Source of the DNA: CAIRDP01 sp037138335
Lineage (GTDB): Bacteria > Bacteroidota > Bacteroidia > Bacteroidales > FEN-979
DNA length: 64,000 bases
NCBI GenBank assembly: GCA_037138335.1
Contig: JBAXIO010000012.1
Location: 62,001 to 126,000, forward strand
Reading direction: 5' to 3'
Below the pieces are notes generated by a model. It ran no database searches, was not told the origin of the DNA, and saw only the letters and a program-made list of their open reading frames with translations. The position numbers were made by a program, and so were the translations under genes. The stretch's first letter is position 1, and each line of letters begins with the position of its first letter. Positions 18,694-26,684 of the stretch are shown here, in pieces.

Positions 18694-20666
18694 CAGATGG
18701 CAACTATCTCGTTAATGATTTGTGGATCTGTAAACCCGGCCAGGTTAATGGCCATGGAACGGCAGATGGCTACGCAGGAACCGCAACCCTGGCAAACGCC
18801 TTCGTTGATCTTGGCCACAGTGCGCATTTCTTTTGCGCCATGCCCGAGGGGGATATCTTCTGTAACGATAGCCTGGTAAGGACAAACCTTTACACAGTTC
18901 TGGCAGCCGCTGCAAAAATCCTTGTTCACTGTTGAGACCATCGGGTCTTTCTTGATGGTATCTCCGGCAAAAAGTCCGCACACCTTGGCTGCACAGGCCG
19001 ATGCCTGGGCTACCGTCTCCGGGATGTCCTTCGGAGCCTGGGTACAGCCTGCAAGGAAAATGCCTGCCTTGGCTGTCTCAACCGGGCGTAACTTCGGATG
19101 GGCTTCGGAAAGGTAACCGTACTTGTCGTATGAAATTCCAAGAAGCCTTGCGAGGGCCGGGTTTTCCTTGTCGGGAATAATGGCCGTGGCAAGAACCACG
19201 AGATCGGCTTCGACTTCGACTTCCTGTCCAAGTTGACCGTCTTCCCCGCGGACCATAAGCTTCTCCCCTTTCTGGTAGATCTTTGAAACACGGCCGCGGA
19301 GGTATACCGCCCCGGTCTCAACCTGAGCCCTGTTCACGAATTCCTCGTACCCCTTCCCTGCCGCGCGTATATCCATATAGAAAATATAAGCCCTCGAATC
19401 ATGCACTTTATGGTGCAGGAGGATGGCATGCTTGGCTGTATACATGCAGCAGATCTTCGAGCAGAATTCAATGCCCTTGGCCTTGTCGCGCGACCCGACG
19501 CATTTGATGAAAACCACGGTCTTGGGGACTTTCCCGTCGGATGGCCTGACAGGCAATCCCCCGGTAGGGCCGTTGGCCGATACCATGCGCTCGAATTCCA
19601 GGGAGTTGATGATGTCCTTGTAACGCCCGACCCCATATTCTTCATAAGGCGTGGCATCCCAAAGGTCATAGCCGGTTGCAACAACAACGGCGCCTATCTC
19701 CCTTTCGATGACCTCATCCGTCATCTTAAAATCAATAGCGCCTTTTTCGCAGAATTTTGCACAGATCCCGCATTTCCCTTTCAGCAGCATTGTGCAGTGC
19801 TTTGCATCTATAACAGGTTTGTTAGGAACCGCCTGGGGGAAAGGAGTGTAAATGGCTTTGCGTGTATCGATCCCCATATTATACTCATTCGGGACTTTGA
19901 CCGGGCATTTCTGCCAGCAGGCTCCGCAACCTGTACATGACTTGAAGTTCACGTATGAGGCTTTCTTCCGGATCTTGGCCTTGTAATTGCCCACGTAACC
20001 GTCGAGTTCAATAACTTCCGAATAGGGGATAAGTTCAATAAAAGGATGTGAGGCTACATCCACCATCTTTGGAGTGAGGATGCACTGTGAACAGTCCAGC
20101 GTTGGGAAGGTTTCATCGAGCTGAGCCATGCGGCCCCCGATTGACGGGCTTCTTTCAACAAGGGTCACCGGGATGCGTGCATCGGCAATGTCCAGGGCAG
20201 CCTGTATGCCGGCAATCCCGCCGCCGATGACAAGTGCTCGTTTGGTAACGGGGACCGAGATCTCGTGCAGCTGTTCGTTGGCGATGGATTTGGCAACAGC
20301 CATTCTCACCAGGTCCCCTGCTTTATCGGTAGCAGCTTTTTTATCTTTCTGGTGGACCCAGGATGAATGTTCGCGGATATTGGCCACTTCCAGCAGGTAC
20401 GGGTTCATCCCGGCATCGCTGAGCGCCTTGCGGAAGGTCTTCTCATGCATGCGGGGGGAACAGGCCGCCACGACGATCGATGTAAGCCTGTACTGCACAA
20501 TGGCGTCCCTGATCATCTGCTGTCCGGGATCGGAACACATGTACTTGTAATCAACGGCAAACTTGACTTCCCTGATCTTTTTGGCTTCCTCAACAACGGT
20601 CGGGACGTCCACAAAGTCGGCAATGTTAGCGCCGCAGAAACAAACGAATACTCCTACTCTTGCCAT
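18693..20666 (-). CDS. hdrA: HdrA, FAD-containing heterodisulfide reductase subunit A
   Basis: A 657-residue flavoprotein, the electron-bifurcating core of Hdr-type complexes in the cytoplasm. After an N-terminal cysteine-bearing domain, the FAD-binding GGGIAG is at 148-153 with DCSQCILTPKMVDVASHP just after. Ferredoxin-type cysteines follow: CTGCGACWQKC (244-254), a second group in the CGICAKFC region, and two C-terminal sites at 585-595 (CSGCQNCVKVC) and 625-635 (CQGCGSCVAIC). There is no selenocysteine. The length is that of canonical HdrA (about 650), so no MvhD fusion is present. Its start overlaps the hdrB stop by one base. Confidence 0.95.
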   Translation of the reverse strand: MARVGVFVCFCGANIADFVDVPTVVEEAKKIREVKFAVDYKYMCSDPGQQMIRDAIVQYRLTSIVVAACSPRMHEKTFRKALSDAGMNPYLLEVANIREHSSWVHQKDKKAATDKAGDLVRMAVAKSIANEQLHEISVPVTKRALVIGGGIAGIQAALDIADARIPVTLVERSPSIGGRMAQLDETFPTLDCSQCILTPKMVDVASHPFIELIPYSEVIELDGYVGNYKAKIRKKASYVNFKSCTGCGACWQKCPVKVPNEYNMGIDTRKAIYTPFPQAVPNKPVIDAKHCTMLLKGKCGICAKFCEKGAIDFKMTDEVIEREIGAVVVATGYDLWDATPYEEYGVGRYKDIINSLEFERMVSANGPTGGLPVRPSDGKVPKTVVFIKCVGSRDKAKGIEFCSKICCMYTAKHAILLHHKVHDSRAYIFYMDIRAAGKGYEEFVNRAQVETGAVYLRGRVSKIYQKGEKLMVRGEDGQLGQEVEVEADLVVLATAIIPDKENPALARLLGISYDKYGYLSEAHPKLRPVETAKAGIFLAGCTQAPKDIPETVAQASACAAKVCGLFAGDTIKKDPMVSTVNKDFCSGCQNCVKVCPYQAIVTEDIPLGHGAKEMRTVAKINEGVCQGCGSCVAICRSMAINLAGFTDPQIINEIVAI

Positions 20667-21610
20667 TATTCAACCTCACTTTCTGCCTTTACGGCTTTTT
20701 TGCCTTTGGCGGGTTTTTTTGGTTCTTCTATCACTTCGCCGATATGGGCCAATGCACCGTCGACAGGGACGATATGCTTGGAAAACATCATTTTATCTTT
20801 CGGATAGCCGAAAGCCATAGCCATCAGCTGGGTGAGATAAAAGATCGGGAGATCATATCTGACTTTAAATTTCTTCTCAATATCAGGCTGTCTCATATCG
20901 AGGTTCGACTGGCAGAGCGGGCAGGCTACAACAATGGCATGGGCCCCGCTTTCTTTTGCCATTTCGAGGATCTTTCCGCTAAGCTGCAGTACCACATCGG
21001 TATCGGAAATGGAAAAAGAAGCTCCACAGCATTCGGTCTTGAAATCGAAGGGCATTGCTTTTGCGCCTAAAGCCTCCACTATCCGGTCCATCGACATGGG
21101 GTATTCTGGTGAATCGAACTGGGTGATGGCTTTTGGCCGGGTCAGAAGGCAGCCGTAATAGCAGGCGATCTTCATCCCGCTGATAGGACTGGTAACCTTG
21201 GTCTTGATGGCTTCAATCCCGACATCCTCATAACAGTACTGGAGCATGGATTTTACAGCTACCCTGCCCTGATACTGGCCTTCGCCTACAACAGCGGTAT
21301 TGATCTTCCTGGCCAGTTCAGGGTTCTCATCCATATGTATTTTAGTGAATTTCATGCGCTGGTAACAGGAAGCGCAGGGGACGGTCATGGTGTCATTACT
21401 GAGTTTTTCGGCAAGCACCAGGTTGCGCAAAGGCAGGGCATATGCCAGGCTTTCGTTCATGGTGTGTGCGGATGTGGCGCCGCAGCAATTCCAGTCGGGG
21501 ATCTCTTCCATCTCGACATCCAGGGTCTTCATGACCATTTTAACGGTCTGGTCAAACTCCTCGCTGGTGCCGTGTGCAGAACAACCCGGGAAATAGGTTA
21601 CTTTTTTCAT
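20666..21610 (-). CDS. hdrB: HdrB, heterodisulfide reductase subunit B
   Basis: A 314-residue protein with two complete CCG domains, each able to hold a non-cubane [4Fe-4S] cluster. The first has C10, C42C43, C79 and C82; the second C150/C154, C194C195, C230 and C233. In HdrB these clusters cleave a disulfide substrate. I place the start at 21610 (MKKVTYFPGC), 10 bases after the hdrC stop; an ATG at 21640 would overlap hdrC. A lysine- and proline-rich C-terminal tail of about 25 residues (KKPAKGKKAVKAESE) is unusual. The natural disulfide in this organism is unknown; a DsrC-like protein or small thiol pair are candidates. Confidence 0.93.
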   Translation of the reverse strand: MKKVTYFPGCSAHGTSEEFDQTVKMVMKTLDVEMEEIPDWNCCGATSAHTMNESLAYALPLRNLVLAEKLSNDTMTVPCASCYQRMKFTKIHMDENPELARKINTAVVGEGQYQGRVAVKSMLQYCYEDVGIEAIKTKVTSPISGMKIACYYGCLLTRPKAITQFDSPEYPMSMDRIVEALGAKAMPFDFKTECCGASFSISDTDVVLQLSGKILEMAKESGAHAIVVACPLCQSNLDMRQPDIEKKFKVRYDLPIFYLTQLMAMAFGYPKDKMMFSKHIVPVDGALAHIGEVIEEPKKPAKGKKAVKAESEVE

Positions 21611-21620
21611 CTTTAACTTC

Positions 21621-22193
21621 TTATTTGCTCTGTTGTTCAAGTTTATCGGCCATTTCGTACATTTTCTTCATGGCTTTTGCACTTTTCATTGATTTCACTC
21701 CCAAAGGAATTTTTCCTTTCAGCAGGGCCTTGGGGGCAAGGTGCATATCCTTGAAAAGATTTCGCGTACGGATATTGAATTCGGCCATCATGCGCAGCTC
21801 ATAATTCCTGCCGTATCGCCTGATCATATCCAGGAAGATCTCGTGGAATTTCCTGATGTTCTTTACCTGTTTTGAATCCGGATGGAAATTCTCCTCAATA
21901 GCCATGTGCCGCACAGCTTCCATGACTGCAGGGATATTGATCTCCCTCGGGCAGCGGCCGGAACAGGCAGAACAGGTAAGGCAGAACCAGGTGGAGTTAG
22001 CCATCTGGCATTCTTCCTTAAGTTCCAGCTTGATCATCTGCATGATCTCCCTGGGTGGAAAATCCATGAAATTTGAGACCGGGCAGGTCGACACGCATTT
22101 GCCGCACTGGTAACATTCCAGGACGTCTGAGCCGCTCTTTTCATTCACGGCTTCCAGGAAGGTGTTTTTCCCTTTGTATGAGAGTGTTATCAT
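21621..22193 (-). CDS. hdrC: HdrC, heterodisulfide reductase subunit C
   Basis: A 190-residue ferredoxin-like subunit with two [4Fe-4S] motifs: CYQCGKCVSTC (C27, C30, C33, C37) and CLTCSACSGRC (C71, C74, C77, C81). It passes electrons from HdrA to the HdrB active site. It is the first gene of the hdrCBA-flxDCBA operon. A -7 box and a perfect palindrome lie 15-42 bases upstream. No membrane anchor (as in HdrE/D systems) is present, so the complex should be soluble. The C-terminal 60 residues are basic and helical. Confidence 0.93.
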   Translation of the reverse strand: MITLSYKGKNTFLEAVNEKSGSDVLECYQCGKCVSTCPVSNFMDFPPREIMQMIKLELKEECQMANSTWFCLTCSACSGRCPREINIPAVMEAVRHMAIEENFHPDSKQVKNIRKFHEIFLDMIRRYGRNYELRMMAEFNIRTRNLFKDMHLAPKALLKGKIPLGVKSMKSAKAMKKMYEMADKLEQQSK

Positions 22194-22206
22194 ATAAAAA
22201 CCTCGT

Positions 22207-22226
22207 GCTGTTAAAATATTAACAGC
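22207..22226. promoter_or_regulatory. Rex-like operator palindrome at hdrC
   Basis: A perfect palindrome with 8-base arms; the core TGTTAA-AATA-TTAACA is at 22209-22224. It lies 3 bases downstream of the -7 box and 15 bases before the hdrC start, so it covers the expected transcription start. A protein bound here should block transcription. It equals the core of the Rex site (TTGTTAA-N4-TTAACAA in several lineages) and also fits a CRP/FNR-type 16-base palindrome. The same core occurs at nuoA. Confidence 0.6.
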
Positions 22227-22227
22227 C

Positions 22228-22235
22228 CAAAGTTA
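22228..22235 (-). promoter_or_regulatory. -7 box of the hdr-flx operon
   Basis: A perfect minus-strand TAACTTTG. I see no convincing TTTG at the usual -33 spacing. The start of transcription would lie near 22221, inside the palindrome. Confidence 0.5.
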
Positions 22236-22312
22236 CTAAAGATTTCTTTTGGATAGAATCTAAATTACAGCTGATTTTCAAGGAAGAGAATTAAACCCTT
22301 ATCTAAGTTTCC

Positions 22313-22338
22313 AGTCACTGGTCACTAGTCGCTAGTCA
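22313..22338. repeat. Short tandem repeat, period 7
   Basis: Degenerate 7-base units (GTCACTG, GTCACTA, GTCGCTA, GTCACA) run into the stop codon of the acyltransferase gene. It is a local micro-repeat at a minus-strand gene end. Confidence 0.6.
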
Positions 22339-23469
22339 CATTCCCCTTCCTCCTGTCAGCATACCGTAAATCCTTGGTGCCAGGCTCCGGATTATAACAC
22401 CGCTGCCGATGCAAAATACAAGAATGGTCAGAGGCAGCAGGATGTAAGCGAGGAGGGCCGGAGCCTGCAGGGGGGAGAGCAGGGTGAGTGCAGGGTTGAT
22501 AAGGTATGCGACGAGCGGGGCATGCATGGCATAGATCATGAAAGCGAAAGACGACAACCATGTAAACCAAGGGCGTTCCATGCACCATGCTGCGAGGGGA
22601 TCCAACCCGTACCAGCAGGCGATCAGCCCGCTCAGGACCACGGTCTTATGCATCAGGGTCAGCACGGGAAACATCGCATTTTCCAGGTATGCCTGCCCCT
22701 TCAGCGCAATCAAAGTCTTTATCAGTGCAAACGAAATGAACACTATGCCCCAAACAGCAGGTTTCAGTCCGCGTGATGGATGCTCGATATTGAAACCTGT
22801 CTTTTGCATCCAGATTCCAAGGGAAAAGAACAGCAGCCCCTCTCCTTCGATTAGACCCAGGTTGATCGTGGCAAGCCACATAAGAATGGTGAACGAAAAA
22901 AAGACCCAACGGCCAACCCTGTTCGTAACGCACCAGCGTATTGCAGGATAGGCAAGGTTGTAAATAAACAGTACACGGATGAACCAGAGCTGGTAGGGCA
23001 CGGGCAGCAGGATCCAGCGGGCAAGCAACTCATACCATTGATAATCATGGATCAGCATCCTGGTATTGTCAATCTGGACCACATGCGAGGAGGACACCAG
23101 CTCACGTGTATACGGGAACATCTCAAGCCCGTATGTGAAGGCCAGTCCCAGGGCACTCCAGATCAGGTAAGGGAGAAACAGGGTGCGGAACCGCTTTCCT
23201 GCCCTTGCCTTATAGGGCCGGTCGTCGTGCATCGCGAATAAAAATCCTGAAATGATAAAAAGCATAGGTATCCTGAAACGGAAGATCCCGTTAGAGAGGA
23301 AGTATTCAATGAAACCTGTTATTGACCATCCCTCGTCAGGAATGGTCCATGGTTGCAGGTAACGCTCATGCATATTATACCCGTGCACAAACACGAGTAA
23401 AGCCATTGAGATGAATGACCAGAATTTGAATTTGCTGCTGGTGAATGACGACAGGATCTGTGATGTCAT
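22336..23469 (-). CDS. Acyltransferase family 3 membrane protein
   Basis: A 377-residue protein with about ten membrane helices, of the acyltransferase-3 family (OafA/YrhL-like). These proteins O-acetylate or otherwise acylate sugars on the cell surface. The N-terminal segment has FVHGYN with the conserved histidine after helix 1, and FRIPMLFIISGFLFA in the position of the family's conserved helix. An arginine-rich loop (KRFRTLFLPY) follows. It has its own position between the hdr operon and tonB and is separated from tonB by a terminator. The acceptor glycan is unknown. Confidence 0.85.
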   Translation of the reverse strand: MTSQILSSFTSSKFKFWSFISMALLVFVHGYNMHERYLQPWTIPDEGWSITGFIEYFLSNGIFRFRIPMLFIISGFLFAMHDDRPYKARAGKRFRTLFLPYLIWSALGLAFTYGLEMFPYTRELVSSSHVVQIDNTRMLIHDYQWYELLARWILLPVPYQLWFIRVLFIYNLAYPAIRWCVTNRVGRWVFFSFTILMWLATINLGLIEGEGLLFFSLGIWMQKTGFNIEHPSRGLKPAVWGIVFISFALIKTLIALKGQAYLENAMFPVLTLMHKTVVLSGLIACWYGLDPLAAWCMERPWFTWLSSFAFMIYAMHAPLVAYLINPALTLLSPLQAPALLAYILLPLTILVFCIGSGVIIRSLAPRIYGMLTGGRGM

Positions 23470-23477
23470 TTCATTAT

Positions 23478-23549
23478 GAAAAAAAGAACCCTTAATTTTT
23501 CTCCTCTACCCTCCATAGTACATGGAAAGTTCGGAAAAATCAAGGGTTC
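23478..23549 (-). terminator. Terminator after tonB
   Basis: Read on the minus strand, an arm at 23549-23535 pairs with 23500-23486 (14 of 15 bases, core GAACCCTT/AAGGGTTC), across a 34-base loop, followed directly by a run of T. It lies just after the tonB stop and fits a Rho-independent terminator for the exbB-exbD-exbD-tonB operon. Confidence 0.7.
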
Positions 23550-23570
23550 CTGGTTAAGTTTGTTTCAGGT

Positions 23571-24353
23571 TTACTGCAACGTAAACTTGATTGGTAAGTT
23601 AAACTGTACACGCACAGGTTGTCCGCGCTGCTTGCCTGCAGCCCATTTGGGCATGGCTTTCACGATACGGATTGCCTCTTCGTCGCAGCCGCCGCCGATA
23701 CCACGTTTCACAACCACATTACTGGTCGATCCGTCAGGTTCAACAACGAAAGCAACGAAAACACGTCCCTGGATGCCAAGTTCTTTGGCTTCTTCAGGGT
23801 ATTTAAGGTTTTCGCCCAGCCATTTGTACAGGGCAGCTTCGCCGCCAGGGAATGTTGGAGGTTCCTCAACGATGAGGAACACTTCAGCTTCCACTTTCTG
23901 TTCGATAACCTGGGTCTTTACCTCTTTCTCTTCCACCTGGACTTCCTCGCTGGGTACTTCAGTGTTTCCTTTCTGGGCAAGCAGGTCCTGCTTACCGAAA
24001 TCAGATTCCACGTTGGTGTCTTCCACAACTTTAGGCGCAGTGAACTTTACCTTTTCCACAAGTGCTTCAGGGGGAGGGGGTGGCGGCGGAGGTGGTGGCA
24101 GATCTTCCTTGGGCATGTTCAGCATTTCGGCCGTTACTGATTTTTCCTTTTCCCTGAGCAATTTTTCCTTGTTCAGGTATGCATTGATTAAAGGATAGGC
24201 AGCGGCGGACATAATGACGAGGAGGCCAATGATCAGGGAAATCGTAAGATACCGGCGGTACTTCTTGCGAAGCACATAAGATCCGTATTCCTTGTTACGA
24301 TTCTTGAAGACGATTTCCTCCAGCGATTCTACACGCTGATTTTCAATTGCCAT
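23571..24353 (-). CDS. tonB: Energy transducer TonB
   Basis: A 260-residue TonB protein that carries proton-motive energy from ExbB/ExbD to outer-membrane receptors. A cytoplasmic N-terminus precedes one membrane helix (about residues 33-55). A periplasmic linker contains an uninterrupted run of ten prolines (about 85-94), then charged EVQVEEKEVK stretches. The C-terminal domain (about 160-260) has the Bacteroidota TonB signature: PPTFPGGEAALYKWL, YPEEAKELGIQGRVFV and a CDEEAIRIVKAMPKW segment. It is the last gene of the exb cluster, 29 bases after the second exbD, and is followed by a terminator. The N-terminal LEEIVFKNRNKEYGSYVLR pattern is typical of Bacteroidota TonB. Confidence 0.95.
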   Translation of the reverse strand: MAIENQRVESLEEIVFKNRNKEYGSYVLRKKYRRYLTISLIIGLLVIMSAAAYPLINAYLNKEKLLREKEKSVTAEMLNMPKEDLPPPPPPPPPPEALVEKVKFTAPKVVEDTNVESDFGKQDLLAQKGNTEVPSEEVQVEEKEVKTQVIEQKVEAEVFLIVEEPPTFPGGEAALYKWLGENLKYPEEAKELGIQGRVFVAFVVEPDGSTSNVVVKRGIGGGCDEEAIRIVKAMPKWAAGKQRGQPVRVQFNLPIKFTLQ

Positions 24354-24382
24354 ACGTTATATTTTTAAACGTTCATTAAAAC

Positions 24383-25021
24383 TTATTTAGGAGCATTTTT
24401 CAACATATCCTTTTCAATGGGGCTCATATCTACAATTGCATAACTGGCAATATTGCAGATAGCCATTTCGTCGATAATGTTGACAATGTCCTTGTACTTT
24501 GCTTTCTCGTCGGCCTTGATCAGGACGATAGGGCCTTTTTTATCGTCCCTTTTCATCTTCTTGATCTCGTTCTCGAGTGTAGTATCAGCCACCACAATTT
24601 TTCCTGTAACCCTTTTATCGCGGTATTCGGCAATCTTAGTAAACAGGTCGCGGTTCTTGTCCAACAGGATTTTACGGATTCCATCCTTGCTGAAGTTTGT
24701 TTTAACCAATGCAGGCAGAGGGGGCTTTTTAGGGTCGGCCATACCGATGTAATAATACACCTTGTCGCCTTCTGAAAGAATAATGTTCAGGGTACGGAAA
24801 GCCGAGATCTGGGGCTGATTTTTATCCTGATTTTGATTATCCTTTTCAGGCATGGTAATGACCATTACTTTAGCCTTGCTGAAAGCGGTAGTTAGCATGA
24901 AAAAAGTGATCAGCAAACACATCAGGTCGACCATAGGGGTCATATCGATGCGTGTGCCATGCTTCTTAGGCCTGCGTTTACCACCTTTTTTACCTTTTTC
25001 TTCTTGAATTATTTCGGCCAT
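24383..25021 (-). CDS. exbD: Biopolymer transporter ExbD (second copy)
   Basis: A 212-residue ExbD-type protein, part of the ExbB-ExbD proton-driven motor in the inner membrane. A basic N-terminus leads to IDMTPMVDLMCLLITFFML, whose membrane aspartate (D32) is the proton-carrying residue. The periplasmic part is longer than in E. coli ExbD (141 residues), as usual in Bacteroidota, and ends with a typical beta-alpha domain (VLIKADEKAKYKDIVNIIDE). It differs clearly from the other ExbD at 25052, so the two may form a mixed dimer. It lies between exbD-1 and tonB. Confidence 0.93.
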   Translation of the reverse strand: MAEIIQEEKGKKGGKRRPKKHGTRIDMTPMVDLMCLLITFFMLTTAFSKAKVMVITMPEKDNQNQDKNQPQISAFRTLNIILSEGDKVYYYIGMADPKKPPLPALVKTNFSKDGIRKILLDKNRDLFTKIAEYRDKRVTGKIVVADTTLENEIKKMKRDDKKGPIVLIKADEKAKYKDIVNIIDEMAICNIASYAIVDMSPIEKDMLKNAPK

Positions 25022-25051
25022 ATAGGATTTTCTTTAACGTTTGGTTTCTCT

Positions 25052-25696
25052 TTACTTGGTTGCAGGCGGAAGATCCTTCAAGGCAACTTCTTCCTTTTGC
25101 AGGTTGGTAACGAGATTAAATTTATTCACCTTGTTGTCCTGTAACAAGTCCATGACCTTCTTGACTAGTTTATAGTCAGTGTCAGCATCACCCTTGATAG
25201 CGACTTCAGCTCCGACATTTGTAAGGCGCGCCTCGCGTACCCACCATGCAAGCTGGTTATCTGTTGAATCCATTGGGATGCCTGTTTGCAGTTTCTCCTT
25301 CTCTTTGGAATCTTTCGAATTAAGCCATGTTTTCAAGTCCTTAATAGGTAATCCAAATGACGACATGGTTCCAAATTTGGCAATTTCCGCTTTGGTGAAA
25401 GTGATCTTATACTGCTCCCCGATTTTTCCCAGCAGCTTGCTGCGGAAATGAGTCGAAGTATCTCTACCGTTGTCAATATTGAAATAGACCTTACCATCCT
25501 TTGCAATGAAGATGGTCATAAGGTCTGCATCAGGGGCCTGTTTTTCCGAGATCGATTGAGGTGTTGTAATGACAGCAGCCTCTTGAGGACGGAATGAAGC
25601 CGTAAGCAACAGAAAGATCAGTAGCACAGAAAACAAATCCACCATGGGTGTCATGTCTATATGCGGTGTTCTAACCGGTGGTTTTATCTTTGGCAT
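25052..25696 (-). CDS. exbD: Biopolymer transporter ExbD (first copy)
   Basis: A 214-residue ExbD paralogue. DMTPMVDLFSVLLIFLLL carries the membrane aspartate D20. The periplasmic domain ends with EVAIKGDADTDYKLVKKVMD, the usual C-terminal ExbD pattern. It follows exbB by 66 bases and precedes the second exbD by 30. Paired ExbD genes are common next to ExbB in Bacteroidota, so this is expected for the phylum, but why two are kept is not explained. Confidence 0.93.
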   Translation of the reverse strand: MPKIKPPVRTPHIDMTPMVDLFSVLLIFLLLTASFRPQEAAVITTPQSISEKQAPDADLMTIFIAKDGKVYFNIDNGRDTSTHFRSKLLGKIGEQYKITFTKAEIAKFGTMSSFGLPIKDLKTWLNSKDSKEKEKLQTGIPMDSTDNQLAWWVREARLTNVGAEVAIKGDADTDYKLVKKVMDLLQDNKVNKFNLVTNLQKEEVALKDLPPATK

Positions 25697-25762
25697 GGAA
25701 TTCTGGTTTTAAATTATAAATACACAGTATTATGTACATAATTTGTTGAAACGCCAAAAATA

Positions 25763-26581
25763 TTACTTGGCAGAAGCTGCAAATGACTGTACAAGGCTGA
25801 ATCCTGCCTCATCAATTTTATAGGTAAAACTATCGATTTGTGTTGAGAAACTATTGTAAAGAACAATGGCCAGCAATGATCCGGTGATACCGAAAGCAGT
25901 ATTGATAAGGGCCTCAGAAATACCGGTTGCAAGTGCAAGTGCATCAGGGCTGCCGGCCTGGGCCAGAGCTCCGAATGCGCGGATCATCCCAAGTACTGTT
26001 CCCAAAAGTCCGATCAACACTGAGATTGAAGCAATGGTTGAAAGGATGACAAGGTTCCTCGAAAGCATCGGAAGCTCAAGAGCTGAAGCTTCTTCAAATT
26101 CCTTCTGCAGGGCAACGATCTTCTGGTCTTTAACCAGGGTTTTATCGTCCTGGAGAGAGCGGTAGCGAACAAGACCAGCTTTCATAACATTTGCCAGCGA
26201 ACCTTTCTGCTTATCGCAAGCTACGATAGCATCTTCGATTTTGTTGGAATCCAGAAGGCCCTGTAAGTTCTTTACAAATACATTGATACGGCCCTTTCCC
26301 TGTGCACGGGTCAAAGTAATCAGACGCTCGATTGAGAAAATGATCAGGATAAGGTTAACAGTCATCAGGAGAGGCACGATCATTCCCCCTTTGTAAATGA
26401 TCCCGAGATAGTTGCCAGGCAGCGGAGTGCCATTATGGTTTCCGCCTTCGAAGTTGATAGGGTTACCCATCACATACTTGAAGATTAAGTAAGATACGAT
26501 AAGGGCTATGATCATTGCTCCTAACGTAAACACCGATCTTAAGGCGTCCATTAATCCGCCTTTGCTGCTTTTGTTGCTCAT
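25763..26581 (-). CDS. exbB: MotA/TolQ/ExbB proton channel family protein
   Basis: A 272-residue inner-membrane channel subunit of the ExbB/TolQ type. An N-terminal helix (about 14-35) is followed by a second near 70-95, a long cytoplasmic helical stretch, and the paired C-terminal helices. The latter contain VLIGLLGTVLGMIRAF and EALINTAFGITGSLLAIV, the conserved core of the family. It heads the exbB-exbD-exbD-tonB operon and has a strong predicted promoter 67-98 bases upstream. Confidence 0.95.
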   Translation of the reverse strand: MSNKSSKGGLMDALRSVFTLGAMIIALIVSYLIFKYVMGNPINFEGGNHNGTPLPGNYLGIIYKGGMIVPLLMTVNLILIIFSIERLITLTRAQGKGRINVFVKNLQGLLDSNKIEDAIVACDKQKGSLANVMKAGLVRYRSLQDDKTLVKDQKIVALQKEFEEASALELPMLSRNLVILSTIASISVLIGLLGTVLGMIRAFGALAQAGSPDALALATGISEALINTAFGITGSLLAIVLYNSFSTQIDSFTYKIDEAGFSLVQSFAASAK

Positions 26582-26647
26582 CGTTAATTGAATTTAAGTT
26601 ATAAAATACTTGAATTTATTAGTTTTTTGTCATCTTTTGCTTGGTCA

Positions 26648-26679
26648 CAAAAGTATAAAAATATTGATTGATTACCAAA
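26648..26679 (-). promoter_or_regulatory. Predicted promoter of the exb-tonB operon
   Basis: On the minus strand, TTTG at 26679-26676, exactly 20 bases, then TACTTTTG at 26655-26648. This is a full match to the Bacteroidota -33/-7 consensus. Transcription would start near 26641, about 60 bases before exbB. It lies right after the TPR gene, so exbB need not depend on read-through. Confidence 0.65.
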
Positions 26680-26684
26680 ACACT

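Noticed and set aside
19401..19940. Open frame of 179 codons antisense to hdrA
   Set aside because: hdrA on the other strand is complete with all cofactor motifs. The antisense translation has no recognisable features.
18693..21610. Possible selenocysteine (in-frame TGA) in the Hdr subunits
   Set aside because: All expected cysteine positions are encoded as cysteine, and no in-frame TGA interrupts hdrA or hdrB.
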